DNA of 6,350 bases. Origin: an uncultured Haemophilus sp. (GTDB lineage: Bacteria > Pseudomonadota > Gammaproteobacteria > Enterobacterales > Pasteurellaceae). The translations under genes and the position numbers were made by a program. The stretch lies in contig CAUGKJ010000053.1 of the NCBI GenBank assembly GCA_959600045.1, positions 1 through 6,350 of the forward strand, read 5' to 3'. Positions 1-6,343 of the stretch are shown in pieces; within the stretch, counting starts at the first letter, position 1, and the number at the start of each line of letters is the position of its first letter. The notes beneath the pieces are model-generated. The model searched no databases and was not told the origin of the DNA. It was given only the letters and a program-made list of their open reading frames with translations.

Positions 1-673
1 ATACGCTCACCGTACCACAATACACGAAGTTGCTCTAACTTCTCTAAGTTTTCTAACTGCGTTGATGCCCATTGCACATATTGTTTAATAAAGCCCGCAC
101 GGTAAGCATAAATACCAATATGGCGAAGATACACATCTGCAAGTTGTGCCTTTGAGATATCCTCTAATTGCATAAATTGATCACGATCGTAAGGGATTAC
201 TGAACGGGAAAAATACAACACATAGCCGTCTTTATCGGTAACGACTTTCACGGCATTTGGATTAAATAACTCTTCCGCTTCATGAATTTTTACCGCAAGC
301 GTTGCCATATTCACGTTAAATTTCGCTAAATTCTCTGCTACTTGACTCACAATAACAGGGGGATTAACGGTTCATCCCCTTGGATGTTTACAATAATTTC
401 ATCATAAGCAATACCAAGCTTAGTTACCACTTCTGCTAAACGCTCTGTACCAGAATTATGCGCTTCTGATGTCATACACACTTCTGCCCCAAAAGCTTTT
501 GCTGCCTTTTCAACTTGTTCGTTATCTGTGGCAATAATTACTCGGCTCGCACCTGATTGTTGAGCTTTCTCAAAAACATGTTGAATCATGGGTTTACCGG
601 CAATATCCGCTAAAGGTTTACCCGGTAAGCGACTCGATGCAAAACGAGCAGGGATAATAACTGTAAATGACAT
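1..673 (-). pseudogene. kdsB: 3-deoxy-manno-octulosonate cytidylyltransferase (CMP-Kdo synthetase), frameshifted and cut by the window edge
   Basis: KdsB joins CTP and Kdo to make CMP-Kdo, the activated sugar used by WaaA/KdtA on lipid A precursors in the cytoplasm. From ATG 673 the frame shows the nucleotide-binding N-terminus [13 protein letters not shown] (residues 8-20), SGTERLAEV (74-82) and the metal-binding NIQGDEP (96-102). After residue 105 the frame runs through three leucines into a TGA at 347-349. The next frame continues the family sequence without stops from 356 to the left edge, with [12 protein letters not shown] and [12 protein letters not shown], giving about 224 of roughly 250 residues. 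One extra C in the C5 run at 358-362 would restore the whole protein. The start is supported by TAAGGA, which overlaps the stop codon of the preceding gene and lies about six bases before ATG. The identity is near certain. Whether the gene is truly broken is not: a lost homopolymer base in the data is more likely than loss of an essential enzyme. Confidence 0.9.
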
Positions 674-682
674 AAGTATTCC

Positions 683-862
683 TTATTCTTTCAATGTTTC
701 GGCTTTTTCTGCCAACAAAATAGGCTCGCCGTGTTCAATAGGATACGCCACTTGCTCAAAAGGGCAAATGAGCCGTTGATTTTCTTGATCGTATTTCAAT
801 CTTGCCAAACATCGCGGGCAAGCGATCACTTCTAATAATCGAGGATTAAGTTTCTCACGCAT
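683..862 (-). CDS. Trm112/YcaR-family small zinc-ribbon-like protein (UPF0434)
   Basis: This 59-residue protein begins MREKLNPRLLEVIACPRC and ends KAETLKE. It matches the length and pattern of E. coli YcaR and other bacterial Trm112-like proteins. The CPxC pair is at Cys15-Cys18, a third cysteine is at Cys33 in LICP, and the tail holds the typical YPIEHGEPILL stretch (40-50). A fourth cysteine is lacking, as I recall for YcaR too, so a full four-cysteine zinc site is not expected from one chain. Eukaryotic and archaeal Trm112 proteins activate methyltransferases; the role of this bacterial branch is not settled. The gene lies 17 bases after lpxK and 9 bases before kdsB, and E. coli has the same lpxK-ycaR-kdsB order, so family and linkage agree. 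GAGTG about five bases before ATG is a modest ribosome-binding site. Family assignment is firm; function is unknown. Confidence 0.88.
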   Translation of the reverse strand: MREKLNPRLLEVIACPRCLARLKYDQENQRLICPFEQVAYPIEHGEPILLAEKAETLKE

Positions 863-879
863 ATTTCACTCGAATAGAG

Positions 880-1860
880 TTAAACCAAATGACGAAGTTT
901 TTCCCACAATTGTGGAAGTTTTTGGCCTTGATTTTCAGCCTCAACAATCTCCGCATCAACTGGAACATACCACCAATTCTCTTTGGAAAACGCTTGGCAT
1001 TTTACGGCATCCTTTTCCGTCATAAAGAGCGGTTGATTTTCAGCGAGTTTTTCTAATAATTGTGGCTCAAAATGTTGATGATCTTGAAAAGCTTTCGTAT
1101 TGGCTAAACGAATATTTAAATTTTCCAACATCGTGAAAAAACGTTGAGGATTGCCAATTCCCGCAATGGCTGAACCTTGGGTAAACTCACTTAGCAAGCG
1201 TTTTTCTGCCGTCACTAAATTAATCGCATAGTGAGGAACTAACGTCATAATGGCATCAGAATAAGCATTTTTTCCACCATTGGTTATCACAAAGTCCACA
1301 TTTTTTAAACGACTTGGTAATTCACGCAAAGGGCCTGCAGGCAAAACAAAGCCGTTACCTAAAGCACGTTCTGCGTCCATTACAACAATTTCAATATCAC
1401 GCTGCAACTTATAATGTTGTAATCCATCATCGGAAATAATGAGATCGCAATCCTGTGTTTTCAAAAGTAATTCGATAGCTTGTTGACGATTCGGTGAAAT
1501 CACCACAGGCACACCTGTTCTTTTGGCGATTAAAACAGGTTCATCGCCCCCTTGAACAGGGTCTGTTTCAGGTGTGACAAGTAAAGGATAGGTTTTAGAT
1601 TGGCTACCATAGCCACGAGAAATCACGCCTACACGTAGTCCTTGTTTTTGTAACTCTTCAACTAACCAGACAACGACAGGGGTTTTACCATTTCCACCGA
1701 CAGAAAGATTGCCGACAATAATGACCGGTTTCGGAGATTTATAAGCGGATAAGATATTCAGGGAAAATAATGCTCGGCGAATTTGGCTAATCAACCAAAA
1801 TAGCAGTGAAAAAGGAAGGAGCAACCACGCTAGCTTTGAATTAGAGTACCAAAAAGGCAT
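880..1860 (-). CDS. lpxK: tetraacyldisaccharide 4'-kinase (lipid A 4'-kinase)
   Basis: LpxK transfers phosphate from ATP to the 4' position of the tetraacyl disaccharide, giving lipid IVA at the cytoplasmic face of the inner membrane. The 326-residue product has a single N-terminal membrane anchor (about residues 10-25, [16 protein letters not shown]), then the P-loop [11 protein letters not shown] (50-60), SRGYGS (81-86), DEPVLIAKR (106-114), the SDDGLQH acidic/catalytic stretch (143-149), LPAGPLRE (173-180) and TEKDAVK (281-287). Length and motifs fit an intact family member. I chose ATG 1860 because AGGA lies at 1869-1872, eight bases upstream, and because MPFWYSNSK lines up with the H. 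influenzae N-terminus. A GTG at 1893 would add 11 residues but sits in the loop of a hairpin. The gene follows msbA by 53 bases, the usual msbA-lpxK pair. Confidence 0.96.
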   Translation of the reverse strand: MPFWYSNSKLAWLLLPFSLLFWLISQIRRALFSLNILSAYKSPKPVIIVGNLSVGGNGKTPVVVWLVEELQKQGLRVGVISRGYGSQSKTYPLLVTPETDPVQGGDEPVLIAKRTGVPVVISPNRQQAIELLLKTQDCDLIISDDGLQHYKLQRDIEIVVMDAERALGNGFVLPAGPLRELPSRLKNVDFVITNGGKNAYSDAIMTLVPHYAINLVTAEKRLLSEFTQGSAIAGIGNPQRFFTMLENLNIRLANTKAFQDHQHFEPQLLEKLAENQPLFMTEKDAVKCQAFSKENWWYVPVDAEIVEAENQGQKLPQLWEKLRHLV

Positions 1861-1868
1861 TTCATTTA

Positions 1869-1872
1869 TCCT
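1869..1872 (-). promoter_or_regulatory. ribosome-binding site deciding the lpxK start
   Basis: AGGA on the minus strand lies eight bases before ATG 1860. The upstream in-frame GTG at 1893 lacks a comparable site: the bases before it read AAGGGCGAACCAAT and are part of the hairpin. Confidence 0.6.
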
Positions 1873-1883
1873 ATATTGATTTT

Positions 1884-1905
1884 GGGCGAACACATTGGTT
1901 CGCCC
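1884..1905 (-). other. intergenic hairpin between msbA and lpxK
   Basis: A perfect 7-base inverted repeat, GGGCGAA and TTCGCCC, flanks an 8-base loop. It fills the middle of the 53-base msbA-lpxK gap. On the minus-strand transcript the stem is followed by AAAATC, not by a T run, so it does not look like an intrinsic terminator for the operon. On the plus strand the tail TTATTATTTT is T-rich but interrupted. An mRNA processing or stabilising stem is as likely as weak attenuation; this is inference. Confidence 0.5.
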
Positions 1906-1913
1906 TTATTATT

Positions 1914-3677
1914 TTATCCGCTAAACTGCATACTGTGTAATTGTTTATACGCACCATCAAGCGCTAATAAATCTTGATGTGTACCACGTTCTTTAATTTC
2001 ACCGTGTTCAATGACTAAGATTTCATCGGCATTTTCAATGGTTGATAAACGATGCGCAATCACCAATACTGTACGATCTTTTTTCAGTTCTTCTAATGCA
2101 GACTGAATTGCACGTTCAGATTCGGTATCGAGAGCAGAAGTCGCTTCATCTAAAATTAAGACAGGTGAATTACGCAATAACGCACGAGCAATGGCTAAAC
2201 GCTGACGTTGACCACCAGAAAGACTTGCGCCATTCTCACCAATAACGGTATCAAAACCTTGTGGAAGTTTCTCGATAAACTCTAGAGCATAAGCCGCTTT
2301 TGCTGCTTCGATAATTTGCTCACGGCTGTATTTATCTTCTGCCGCATAGGCGATATTATTGGCAATCGTATCATTAAATAAATGCACTTGTTGAGAAACA
2401 ACAGAACAATTCTCACGTAAATTAGATAGACGATAATCTTGAATTCTTACCCCATCTAATAAAATCTCACCTTCATCAATATCGTAGAAACGCGTTACTA
2501 AATTGGCAATAGTCGATTTGCCCGAACCTGAACGCCCCACTAATGCCACCGTTTTGCCTGCGGGCACATAGAAAGAGATATTATTTAAGGCTTTCTCTTC
2601 TTTACCCTCATAAGCAAAACTGACGTTTTTAAATTCTAAATCACCTTTTGCGGGTTCTGCTTTATACGTGCCATTATCTTTCTCTGTTTCCAAATCCAAG
2701 ATCGAAAATAATGTCTGACAAGCCGCCATGCCTCGTTGGAATTGTGAGTTCACATTCGTCAAGGATTTTAATGGGCGCATCATCGCTAACATGGAAGAAA
2801 AGACGACAGTGAAAGAACCCGCGGTTAAATTATCATCCGCAATTAATGGTGTGGTTGCCAAATAAAGCACCGCGGCTAACGCCAAGGAAGCAATCACTTG
2901 CACAACAGGATCTGAAATGGCATCTGCAGTGACCATCTTCATGCCTTTACGACGCATATCGTTACTGACTTTATCGAAACGCTCTTCTTCCACTAATTGC
3001 CCACCAAAAGACAGCACCTCTTTATGCCCTTTTAGCATTTGTTCTGTCGCAGAAGTTAATTCCCCCATGGAATCTTGCATATTTTTACTGAGCTTACGGA
3101 AAATCTTGGATACCACACGGATAAGCACCGCAATAATTGGTCCAATAACGAAAAGCACTAACGTCAATTCCCAACTGGTATAGAACATCACCACAAGCAA
3201 TGAAATTAGGTATGCCCCTTCACGAACAATGGTCACTAATGAATTAGATGAAGAATTGGCAATCATTTCTGAATCGTAAGTAATACGAGAAAGCAATTTT
3301 CCCGTAGAATTACGATCAAAGAAACTCACCGGCATAAACATTAAATGCTTAAACAAGCGACGGCGCATAATCATCACCACTTTGCCTGATACCCAAGCCA
3401 AACAATAGCTGGAAATAAAGTTAGTCACACCACGCAACATAATCATACCAACCACAACAAACGCCATCAGTTTTAGGAAGGAATGATCTGCTTTCCCAAA
3501 ACCATCATCGAGCAACGGTTTAAGCATATAAATCAGGCCTGAATCAGCCAATGCATTAAAAACGAGAGCGACAGCAGCGACAAATAAACCTGATTTAAAA
3601 GGTGAAATCATCGGCCATAAACGCTTAAAAGTTTGCGAGGTTGAGAAATCTTTATCTTGCATAGTTTGTTCTTGCAT
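1914..3677 (-). CDS. msbA: lipid A export ATP-binding/permease protein MsbA
   Basis: MsbA is a homodimeric ABC exporter that flips core-lipid A from the inner to the outer leaflet of the inner membrane, ahead of the Lpt export machinery. The 587-residue protein is a full half-transporter. The membrane domain spans about residues 25-305 with six hydrophobic segments (near 28-50, 70-90, 150-168, 170-190, 255-277 and 284-302). The nucleotide-binding domain has Walker [10 protein letters not shown] (381-389), Q-loop at Gln429, signature LSGGQ (486-490), Walker B VLILDE (506-511), D-loop SALD (514-517) and switch His542. All key residues are present. I start at ATG 3677 ([10 protein letters not shown]) because this matches the H. 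influenzae start; a GTG directly before it would add one residue, and Met6 is an alternative. No strong Shine-Dalgarno sequence is visible, only AAGA. comEC ends 37 bases upstream and lpxK follows. Confidence 0.97.
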   Translation of the reverse strand: MQEQTMQDKDFSTSQTFKRLWPMISPFKSGLFVAAVALVFNALADSGLIYMLKPLLDDGFGKADHSFLKLMAFVVVGMIMLRGVTNFISSYCLAWVSGKVVMIMRRRLFKHLMFMPVSFFDRNSTGKLLSRITYDSEMIANSSSNSLVTIVREGAYLISLLVVMFYTSWELTLVLFVIGPIIAVLIRVVSKIFRKLSKNMQDSMGELTSATEQMLKGHKEVLSFGGQLVEEERFDKVSNDMRRKGMKMVTADAISDPVVQVIASLALAAVLYLATTPLIADDNLTAGSFTVVFSSMLAMMRPLKSLTNVNSQFQRGMAACQTLFSILDLETEKDNGTYKAEPAKGDLEFKNVSFAYEGKEEKALNNISFYVPAGKTVALVGRSGSGKSTIANLVTRFYDIDEGEILLDGVRIQDYRLSNLRENCSVVSQQVHLFNDTIANNIAYAAEDKYSREQIIEAAKAAYALEFIEKLPQGFDTVIGENGASLSGGQRQRLAIARALLRNSPVLILDEATSALDTESERAIQSALEELKKDRTVLVIAHRLSTIENADEILVIEHGEIKERGTHQDLLALDGAYKQLHSMQFSG

Positions 3678-3704
3678 CACATTGTCTTAATAAAAATTGG
3701 CTGC

Positions 3705-3734
3705 ATTGTACCTGTTATTTCGGGGATAATCCAA
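3705..3734 (-). promoter_or_regulatory. candidate sigma-70 promoter for msbA, overlapping the comEC end
   Basis: On the minus strand, TTGGAT (3734-3729) and TACAAT (3710-3705) are separated by 18 bases. The -10 matches the consensus at five of six positions, but the -35 at only three. Transcription would start near 3698, giving a leader of about 20 bases before msbA ATG 3677. It would let msbA and lpxK be expressed without competence induction. Such matches are common in AT-rich DNA, so this is only a candidate. Confidence 0.35.
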
Positions 3735-6117
3735 TTACACGGGCAAACCAAGGTGAAAAATCCCCTCTCGTCTTTTCTATTTCAACACCTTTTTCAGTAA
3801 AATTTAGCCTTATATGACCTGAAATAGCCGTATTTTCGACCGCACTTTGATAACGATTTAATCGTTCAATCACGGTTGGATGAGGAAAATTCCACGCATT
3901 CCATCGTCCACTTGAAATTAAAGCGATATCCGGTTTTGTCTTTGACAGTAAAAATTCGCCTGTTGAGGTTTTACTACCATGATGCCCTACCTGTAACACA
4001 TTAATTTTGCCTAGGTTTTCAGCAAAAGCTCTTTCTGTTTCCACATCAGCATCACCGGTTAAAAGGATCTGGTACTGTCCATCCGTGAGTAAAATCACGC
4101 AAGATTGGGGATTCTCCGCCCTGTCTGTAATTTGCGTTGGTGAAAGAACTTTAAAATCAAGCCCTCGCCACTGCCATCGTTTCCCCTGAAGACAAAAAGT
4201 GCGGTGCATTTCGCCATAGTTTTTACGAGAAGGTGTAATCAGCTCAATATCTGGGTATGCGGCTAAAATCGCTTTAGCGCCACCTGAATGATCGTTATCA
4301 TCATGACTTAAAATCAAGGTTTCAAGTTCAATGCCTTCTCGTTGAAGGTAGGGCAATATTTCTAATTCCACCATAGAAGAGCCGCCTGTTCCACTCTGCC
4401 AAGCGGGACCCGTATCATACAACACGCCTTTCCCTTCTTTTACAATTAAGGTTGCTAAACCTTGTCCAACATCTAACGTGTCTAACTGCCATTTAGGTTT
4501 CGTAAAATATCGATACCCTAGCGTACTCATACAAACACTAAAAATAAGAATTACGCCCAAGAGGGCTTGTGTATAATCTTCTGACGATAAGATTTTTGTG
4601 TTATTTAACGTGAAAAATCGACTTGATTTTAACGGTGTATTTTTTGTTTGTGCTTGAGACAAAAAATACAATCCACCTAAAATCCCGCCAAAAATAAGAC
4701 TTAAAAGTGCGGTCAAAATGAAAGATAAATTCATCGAAATCGGAACATACGATCCTTGGAAAAAACTGAGACATTGCGTAATACCTTGACCAATGGCATT
4801 TGAAAGATGCCAAGAAGAAAATGCGCCATTCGTTAATATCGCAAAGAGAATCAAGGGTACAAGTAAGAAACTATACAAGGGCACAGCAATTAAATTCGCC
4901 AAAAAACCATTTAATGCTAAGCCATTAAAAAAGAAAAGTTGAATAGGCGTGAATAAAATCAGCAGCCCAAGTTGCAAATGAAATAAGCCCAAAATCCACC
5001 GCACTTTGCGGGATAATTTTTGATGTTGCCACTCGATTATTGATAAGGGAACATATCGGTACCACACAATCAAACAGGTTACGGCACCAACTGAAAGCCA
5101 AAAACTCACCGAAAGTGGCATCAGTGGATCAAAAAACAACAAAAATGCCACCACCAAACATAACATTTGCAAAGGCGTATAATATCGTCGTGAAAATTGA
5201 AGGATTGCAATAAAAAGCAATGCCATCATTGCACGGAAAGTCGGTAAACTAAATCCGGCTAAATAGGCATAACCTAAAGCAATCAACACACCAAAGCAAA
5301 GTGGAAACCAAGGTGAAATAAAGTGTGTTGGCAATACAAATTGCAATAATCGAGCAAAGAAAAAGCCTATCCCCATTGCTAAACCGATATGTAGTCCTGA
5401 AATAGCAATCAAATGTGCCGTATTCGTTTGTTGATAAATCAGCCACGTTTTATTATCCAGCCAAGCCCGCTCGCCAAATGCCAATGCGATAAGTAGGCCT
5501 TGCAAAGAAAGCCCTTCCGTCTGCTTAAGGCTATTCTGTAGAAAATGTGTGCGGAAAGAAAAATCGTCTCCAATTTTGACCGCACTTTTCACATTCCCTA
5601 CGGCAATAATTCTTTTGGAAAAATACCATTGCTGTCGATCAAATCCTCCATGATTTAATCTCGCCGAAATAGGTCGAAGTTTTACATCAGCCCGCCAAAT
5701 TTCACCTACTTGTGGCTTTTCCGGTGCTTTCCAATTAATAAAAATCTGTTGTTCTCTCCCATCAAATAATGACGTCGTCGCAACCAACGTTTGATAATCT
5801 TGTTGATGAAGAATTTCTGAGATGTGGAGATCTAAGGTAATTTTATTCGGTAAACTTGAAATTTTCTCTGCTTGTCCCAATAACGATAAAGCGGGTGAAT
5901 GTGCATAAGCCAAAATAAGCAAAAACAAGATACCGCTTATGCAAAAATTTCTGACTTTAAAATAATTGAACCAATGGAAACAAAGTGCGGTCATAACCAA
6001 CATTAAAATGCTCAGCCCAGCCTGTTGCCAGGTAAACAATAAAAAATCGGGCACGACAAGCAAAGAAAAGGCTGAAACGATGAGCATGATGCACAGTTGA
6101 AATAACGTGAGTTTCAT
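3715..6117 (-). CDS. comEC: DNA internalization-related competence protein ComEC/Rec2
   Basis: ComEC (Rec2 in Haemophilus) forms the inner-membrane channel that passes single-stranded DNA from periplasm to cytoplasm during natural transformation. The 800-residue protein carries the full family layout. There are three N-terminal membrane segments (about 9-22, 30-50 and 58-75), a soluble DUF4131 region (about 90-185), the Competence membrane domain (about 205-490) with the hallmark HLIAISGLHIG (235-245), and a C-terminal metallo-beta-lactamase-like domain (about 545-780). The last keeps DVGQG (549-553), the metal-binding LSHDDNDHSGG (603-613), LLTGDAD (685-691) and GHHGSKTS (711-718), so metal-site residues appear intact. 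An in-frame TAA at 6130-6132 rules out a longer N-terminus. No good Shine-Dalgarno sequence precedes ATG 6117, and Met11 is the next in-frame ATG. A CRP-S site lies 75 bases upstream. All six uptake signal cores in the window fall inside this gene. Confidence 0.96.
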   Translation of the reverse strand: MKLTLFQLCIMLIVSAFSLLVVPDFLLFTWQQAGLSILMLVMTALCFHWFNYFKVRNFCISGILFLLILAYAHSPALSLLGQAEKISSLPNKITLDLHISEILHQQDYQTLVATTSLFDGREQQIFINWKAPEKPQVGEIWRADVKLRPISARLNHGGFDRQQWYFSKRIIAVGNVKSAVKIGDDFSFRTHFLQNSLKQTEGLSLQGLLIALAFGERAWLDNKTWLIYQQTNTAHLIAISGLHIGLAMGIGFFFARLLQFVLPTHFISPWFPLCFGVLIALGYAYLAGFSLPTFRAMMALLFIAILQFSRRYYTPLQMLCLVVAFLLFFDPLMPLSVSFWLSVGAVTCLIVWYRYVPLSIIEWQHQKLSRKVRWILGLFHLQLGLLILFTPIQLFFFNGLALNGFLANLIAVPLYSFLLVPLILFAILTNGAFSSWHLSNAIGQGITQCLSFFQGSYVPISMNLSFILTALLSLIFGGILGGLYFLSQAQTKNTPLKSSRFFTLNNTKILSSEDYTQALLGVILIFSVCMSTLGYRYFTKPKWQLDTLDVGQGLATLIVKEGKGVLYDTGPAWQSGTGGSSMVELEILPYLQREGIELETLILSHDDNDHSGGAKAILAAYPDIELITPSRKNYGEMHRTFCLQGKRWQWRGLDFKVLSPTQITDRAENPQSCVILLTDGQYQILLTGDADVETERAFAENLGKINVLQVGHHGSKTSTGEFLLSKTKPDIALISSGRWNAWNFPHPTVIERLNRYQSAVENTAISGHIRLNFTEKGVEIEKTRGDFSPWFARVIGLSPK
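3839..3847 (-). repeat. DNA uptake signal sequence, Hin type
   Basis: AAGTGCGGT is on the minus strand, followed by C, G and the all-AT block AAAATA as in the extended signal. It encodes Ser-Ala-Val in ComEC at about residue 758-760. Confidence 0.9.
4197..4205 (+). repeat. DNA uptake signal sequence, Hin type
   Basis: The exact core AAGTGCGGT is on the plus strand. The flank (GCATTTCGCC) fits the extended AT-rich pattern less well than the other copies. It lies in the codons for HRTF, about ComEC residues 638-641. Confidence 0.85.
4705..4713 (+). repeat. DNA uptake signal sequence, Hin type
   Basis: The exact core on the plus strand is followed by CAAAATGAAAGATAAATT, which fits the AT-rich extended signal. 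In the antisense reading it gives Thr-Ala-Leu within a ComEC membrane segment (about residues 469-471). Confidence 0.9.
4998..5006 (-). repeat. DNA uptake signal sequence, Hin type
   Basis: The exact core is on the minus strand, followed by GGATTTTGGG with the expected AT block. It lies in the codons for Arg-Lys-Val-Arg, about ComEC residues 370-373. Confidence 0.9.
5579..5587 (-). repeat. DNA uptake signal sequence, Hin type
   Basis: The exact core on the minus strand has the best extended match in the window: CAAAATTG, six spacer bases, then ATTTTT, so both AT blocks are phased as in the H. influenzae consensus. It encodes Ser-Ala-Val at about ComEC residues 178-180. Confidence 0.92.
5983..5991 (+). 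repeat. DNA uptake signal sequence, Hin type
   Basis: The exact core on the plus strand is followed by CATAACCAACATTAAAA, a fair extended match. The antisense reading gives Thr-Ala-Leu in the second ComEC membrane segment (about residues 43-45). Confidence 0.9.
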
Positions 6118-6143
6118 TTGGAGTGTGATTTATAGCGAGAAAA

Positions 6144-6161
6144 TAAGGCAACCTAGCCTTA
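6144..6161 (-). other. small hairpin in the comEC 5' leader
   Basis: On the minus strand TAAGGC and GCCTTA form a perfect 6-base stem around the loop TAGGTT. If transcription starts near 6163, the stem would stand at the very 5' end of the comEC mRNA, where stems can protect a transcript from decay. ATTTTCTC follows it, too weak for a terminator. It is short, so it may be chance. Confidence 0.3.
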
Positions 6162-6169
6162 ACCTCATA

Positions 6170-6175
6170 AATAAA
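6170..6175 (-). promoter_or_regulatory. candidate -10 element of the comEC promoter
   Basis: TTTATT on the minus strand matches the consensus at four of six positions. Its centre is 31 bases downstream of the CRP-S centre, close to the 32 expected for a class II CRP promoter (site at -41.5). No clear -35 is needed in that arrangement. The call rests on spacing more than on sequence. Confidence 0.35.
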
Positions 6176-6192
6176 CAAATAATTACGCCATT

Positions 6193-6214
6193 TTTTGCGA
6201 TCTCGATCGCAAAA
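6193..6214 (-). promoter_or_regulatory. CRP-S (competence regulatory element, CRE) site for comEC
   Basis: This is a 22-base palindrome with perfect 10-base arms, TTTTGCGATC and GATCGCAAAA, around a central TC. It has the CRP-site layout, but the half-site core is TGCGA rather than TGTGA, the feature that marks CRP-S sites needing both CRP-cAMP and Sxy in Haemophilus. It lies 75 bases before comEC ATG 6117. H. influenzae rec2 belongs to the CRE regulon, so sequence and known biology agree. Expression is expected to rise on starvation or cAMP increase. The site is symmetrical and also lies upstream of the divergent gene. Confidence 0.9.
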
Positions 6215-6276
6215 TTTAAATTTCCAGGCTAAATTTATTTGCTAAATAGATGAAGTTCTGCTATTTATATCGCCCT

Positions 6277-6282
6277 TAAAAT
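6277..6282 (+). promoter_or_regulatory. candidate -10 element for the divergent gene beyond the right edge
   Basis: TAAAAT on the plus strand matches the -10 consensus at five of six positions, but nothing near the proper spacing resembles a -35. The AT-rich stretch around it (6214-6285) could hold other promoters, for example near TATATC at 6266. Low confidence. Confidence 0.25.
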
Positions 6283-6288
6283 AACTAG

Positions 6289-6321
6289 GTTCTTATGTCA
6301 GCTATTTTTAGCAATAAGAAC
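6289..6321 (+). other. hairpin in the leader of the divergent gene
   Basis: GTTCTTAT (6289-6296) pairs perfectly with ATAAGAAC (6314-6321), and inside it GCTA (6301-6304) pairs with TAGC (6309-6312) around a TTTT loop. A bulged G lets one more TA/TA step extend the base. No T run follows on either strand, so an intrinsic terminator is unlikely. A structured 5' leader is the better reading. Confidence 0.5.
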
Positions 6322-6324
6322 TAA
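6295..6324 (+). CDS. possible 9-codon leader ORF (MSAIFSNKN)
   Basis: ATG at 6295 opens nine codons ending in TAA at 6322-6324. TAGG at 6286-6289 lies five bases before the ATG. The ORF almost exactly covers the hairpin at 6289-6321, so ribosomes on it would unfold the stem, the layout expected of a leader peptide. Against it, a nine-codon ORF is easily random and the residues show no run of one amino acid that would suggest classic attenuation. No function is assigned. Confidence 0.2.
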   Translation: MSAIFSNKN

Positions 6325-6339
6325 TCACAAAAACAAGAC

Positions 6340-6343
6340 AGGA
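6340..6343 (+). promoter_or_regulatory. Shine-Dalgarno-like AGGA for a gene starting just beyond the window
   Basis: AGGA at 6340-6343 is followed by CGTCATT to the window end, so an ATG at the next base would be at good spacing. The neighbour in H. influenzae on this side of rec2 is dksA, but none of its coding sequence is visible here. Confidence 0.4.

Noticed and set aside
588..779. 63-codon plus-strand ORF opposite kdsB and the Trm112-like gene
   Set aside because: It is antisense to two well-supported genes and has no recognisable motif.
1025..1033. AAGAGCGGT in lpxK as an uptake signal
   Set aside because: It has one mismatch (A for T) in the core; counted only as a degenerate match, not as a signal.
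1861..1893. Eleven-residue N-terminal extension of LpxK from GTG 1893
   Set aside because: There is no ribosome-binding site, the GTG is in a hairpin loop, and the family N-terminus matches the ATG at 1860 with AGGA upstream.
1881..1915. Intrinsic terminator at the msbA-lpxK hairpin
   Set aside because: The minus-strand stem is followed by AAAATC rather than T residues, and lpxK is expected to be co-transcribed with msbA.
2917..3183. 88-codon plus-strand ORF opposite msbA
   Set aside because: It lies wholly within conserved msbA coding sequence; low-complexity antisense reading with no family resemblance.
6124..6140. TGTGA half-site resembling a second CRP site near the comEC start
   Set aside because: The opposite half (GCGAG) does not match TCACA, so there is no credible palindrome.
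5957..6178. 73-codon minus-strand ORF overlapping the comEC start
   Set aside because: It runs in another frame over the comEC N-terminus, resembles no family I know, and covers the comEC leader hairpin and promoter region; comEC explains the coding signal here.
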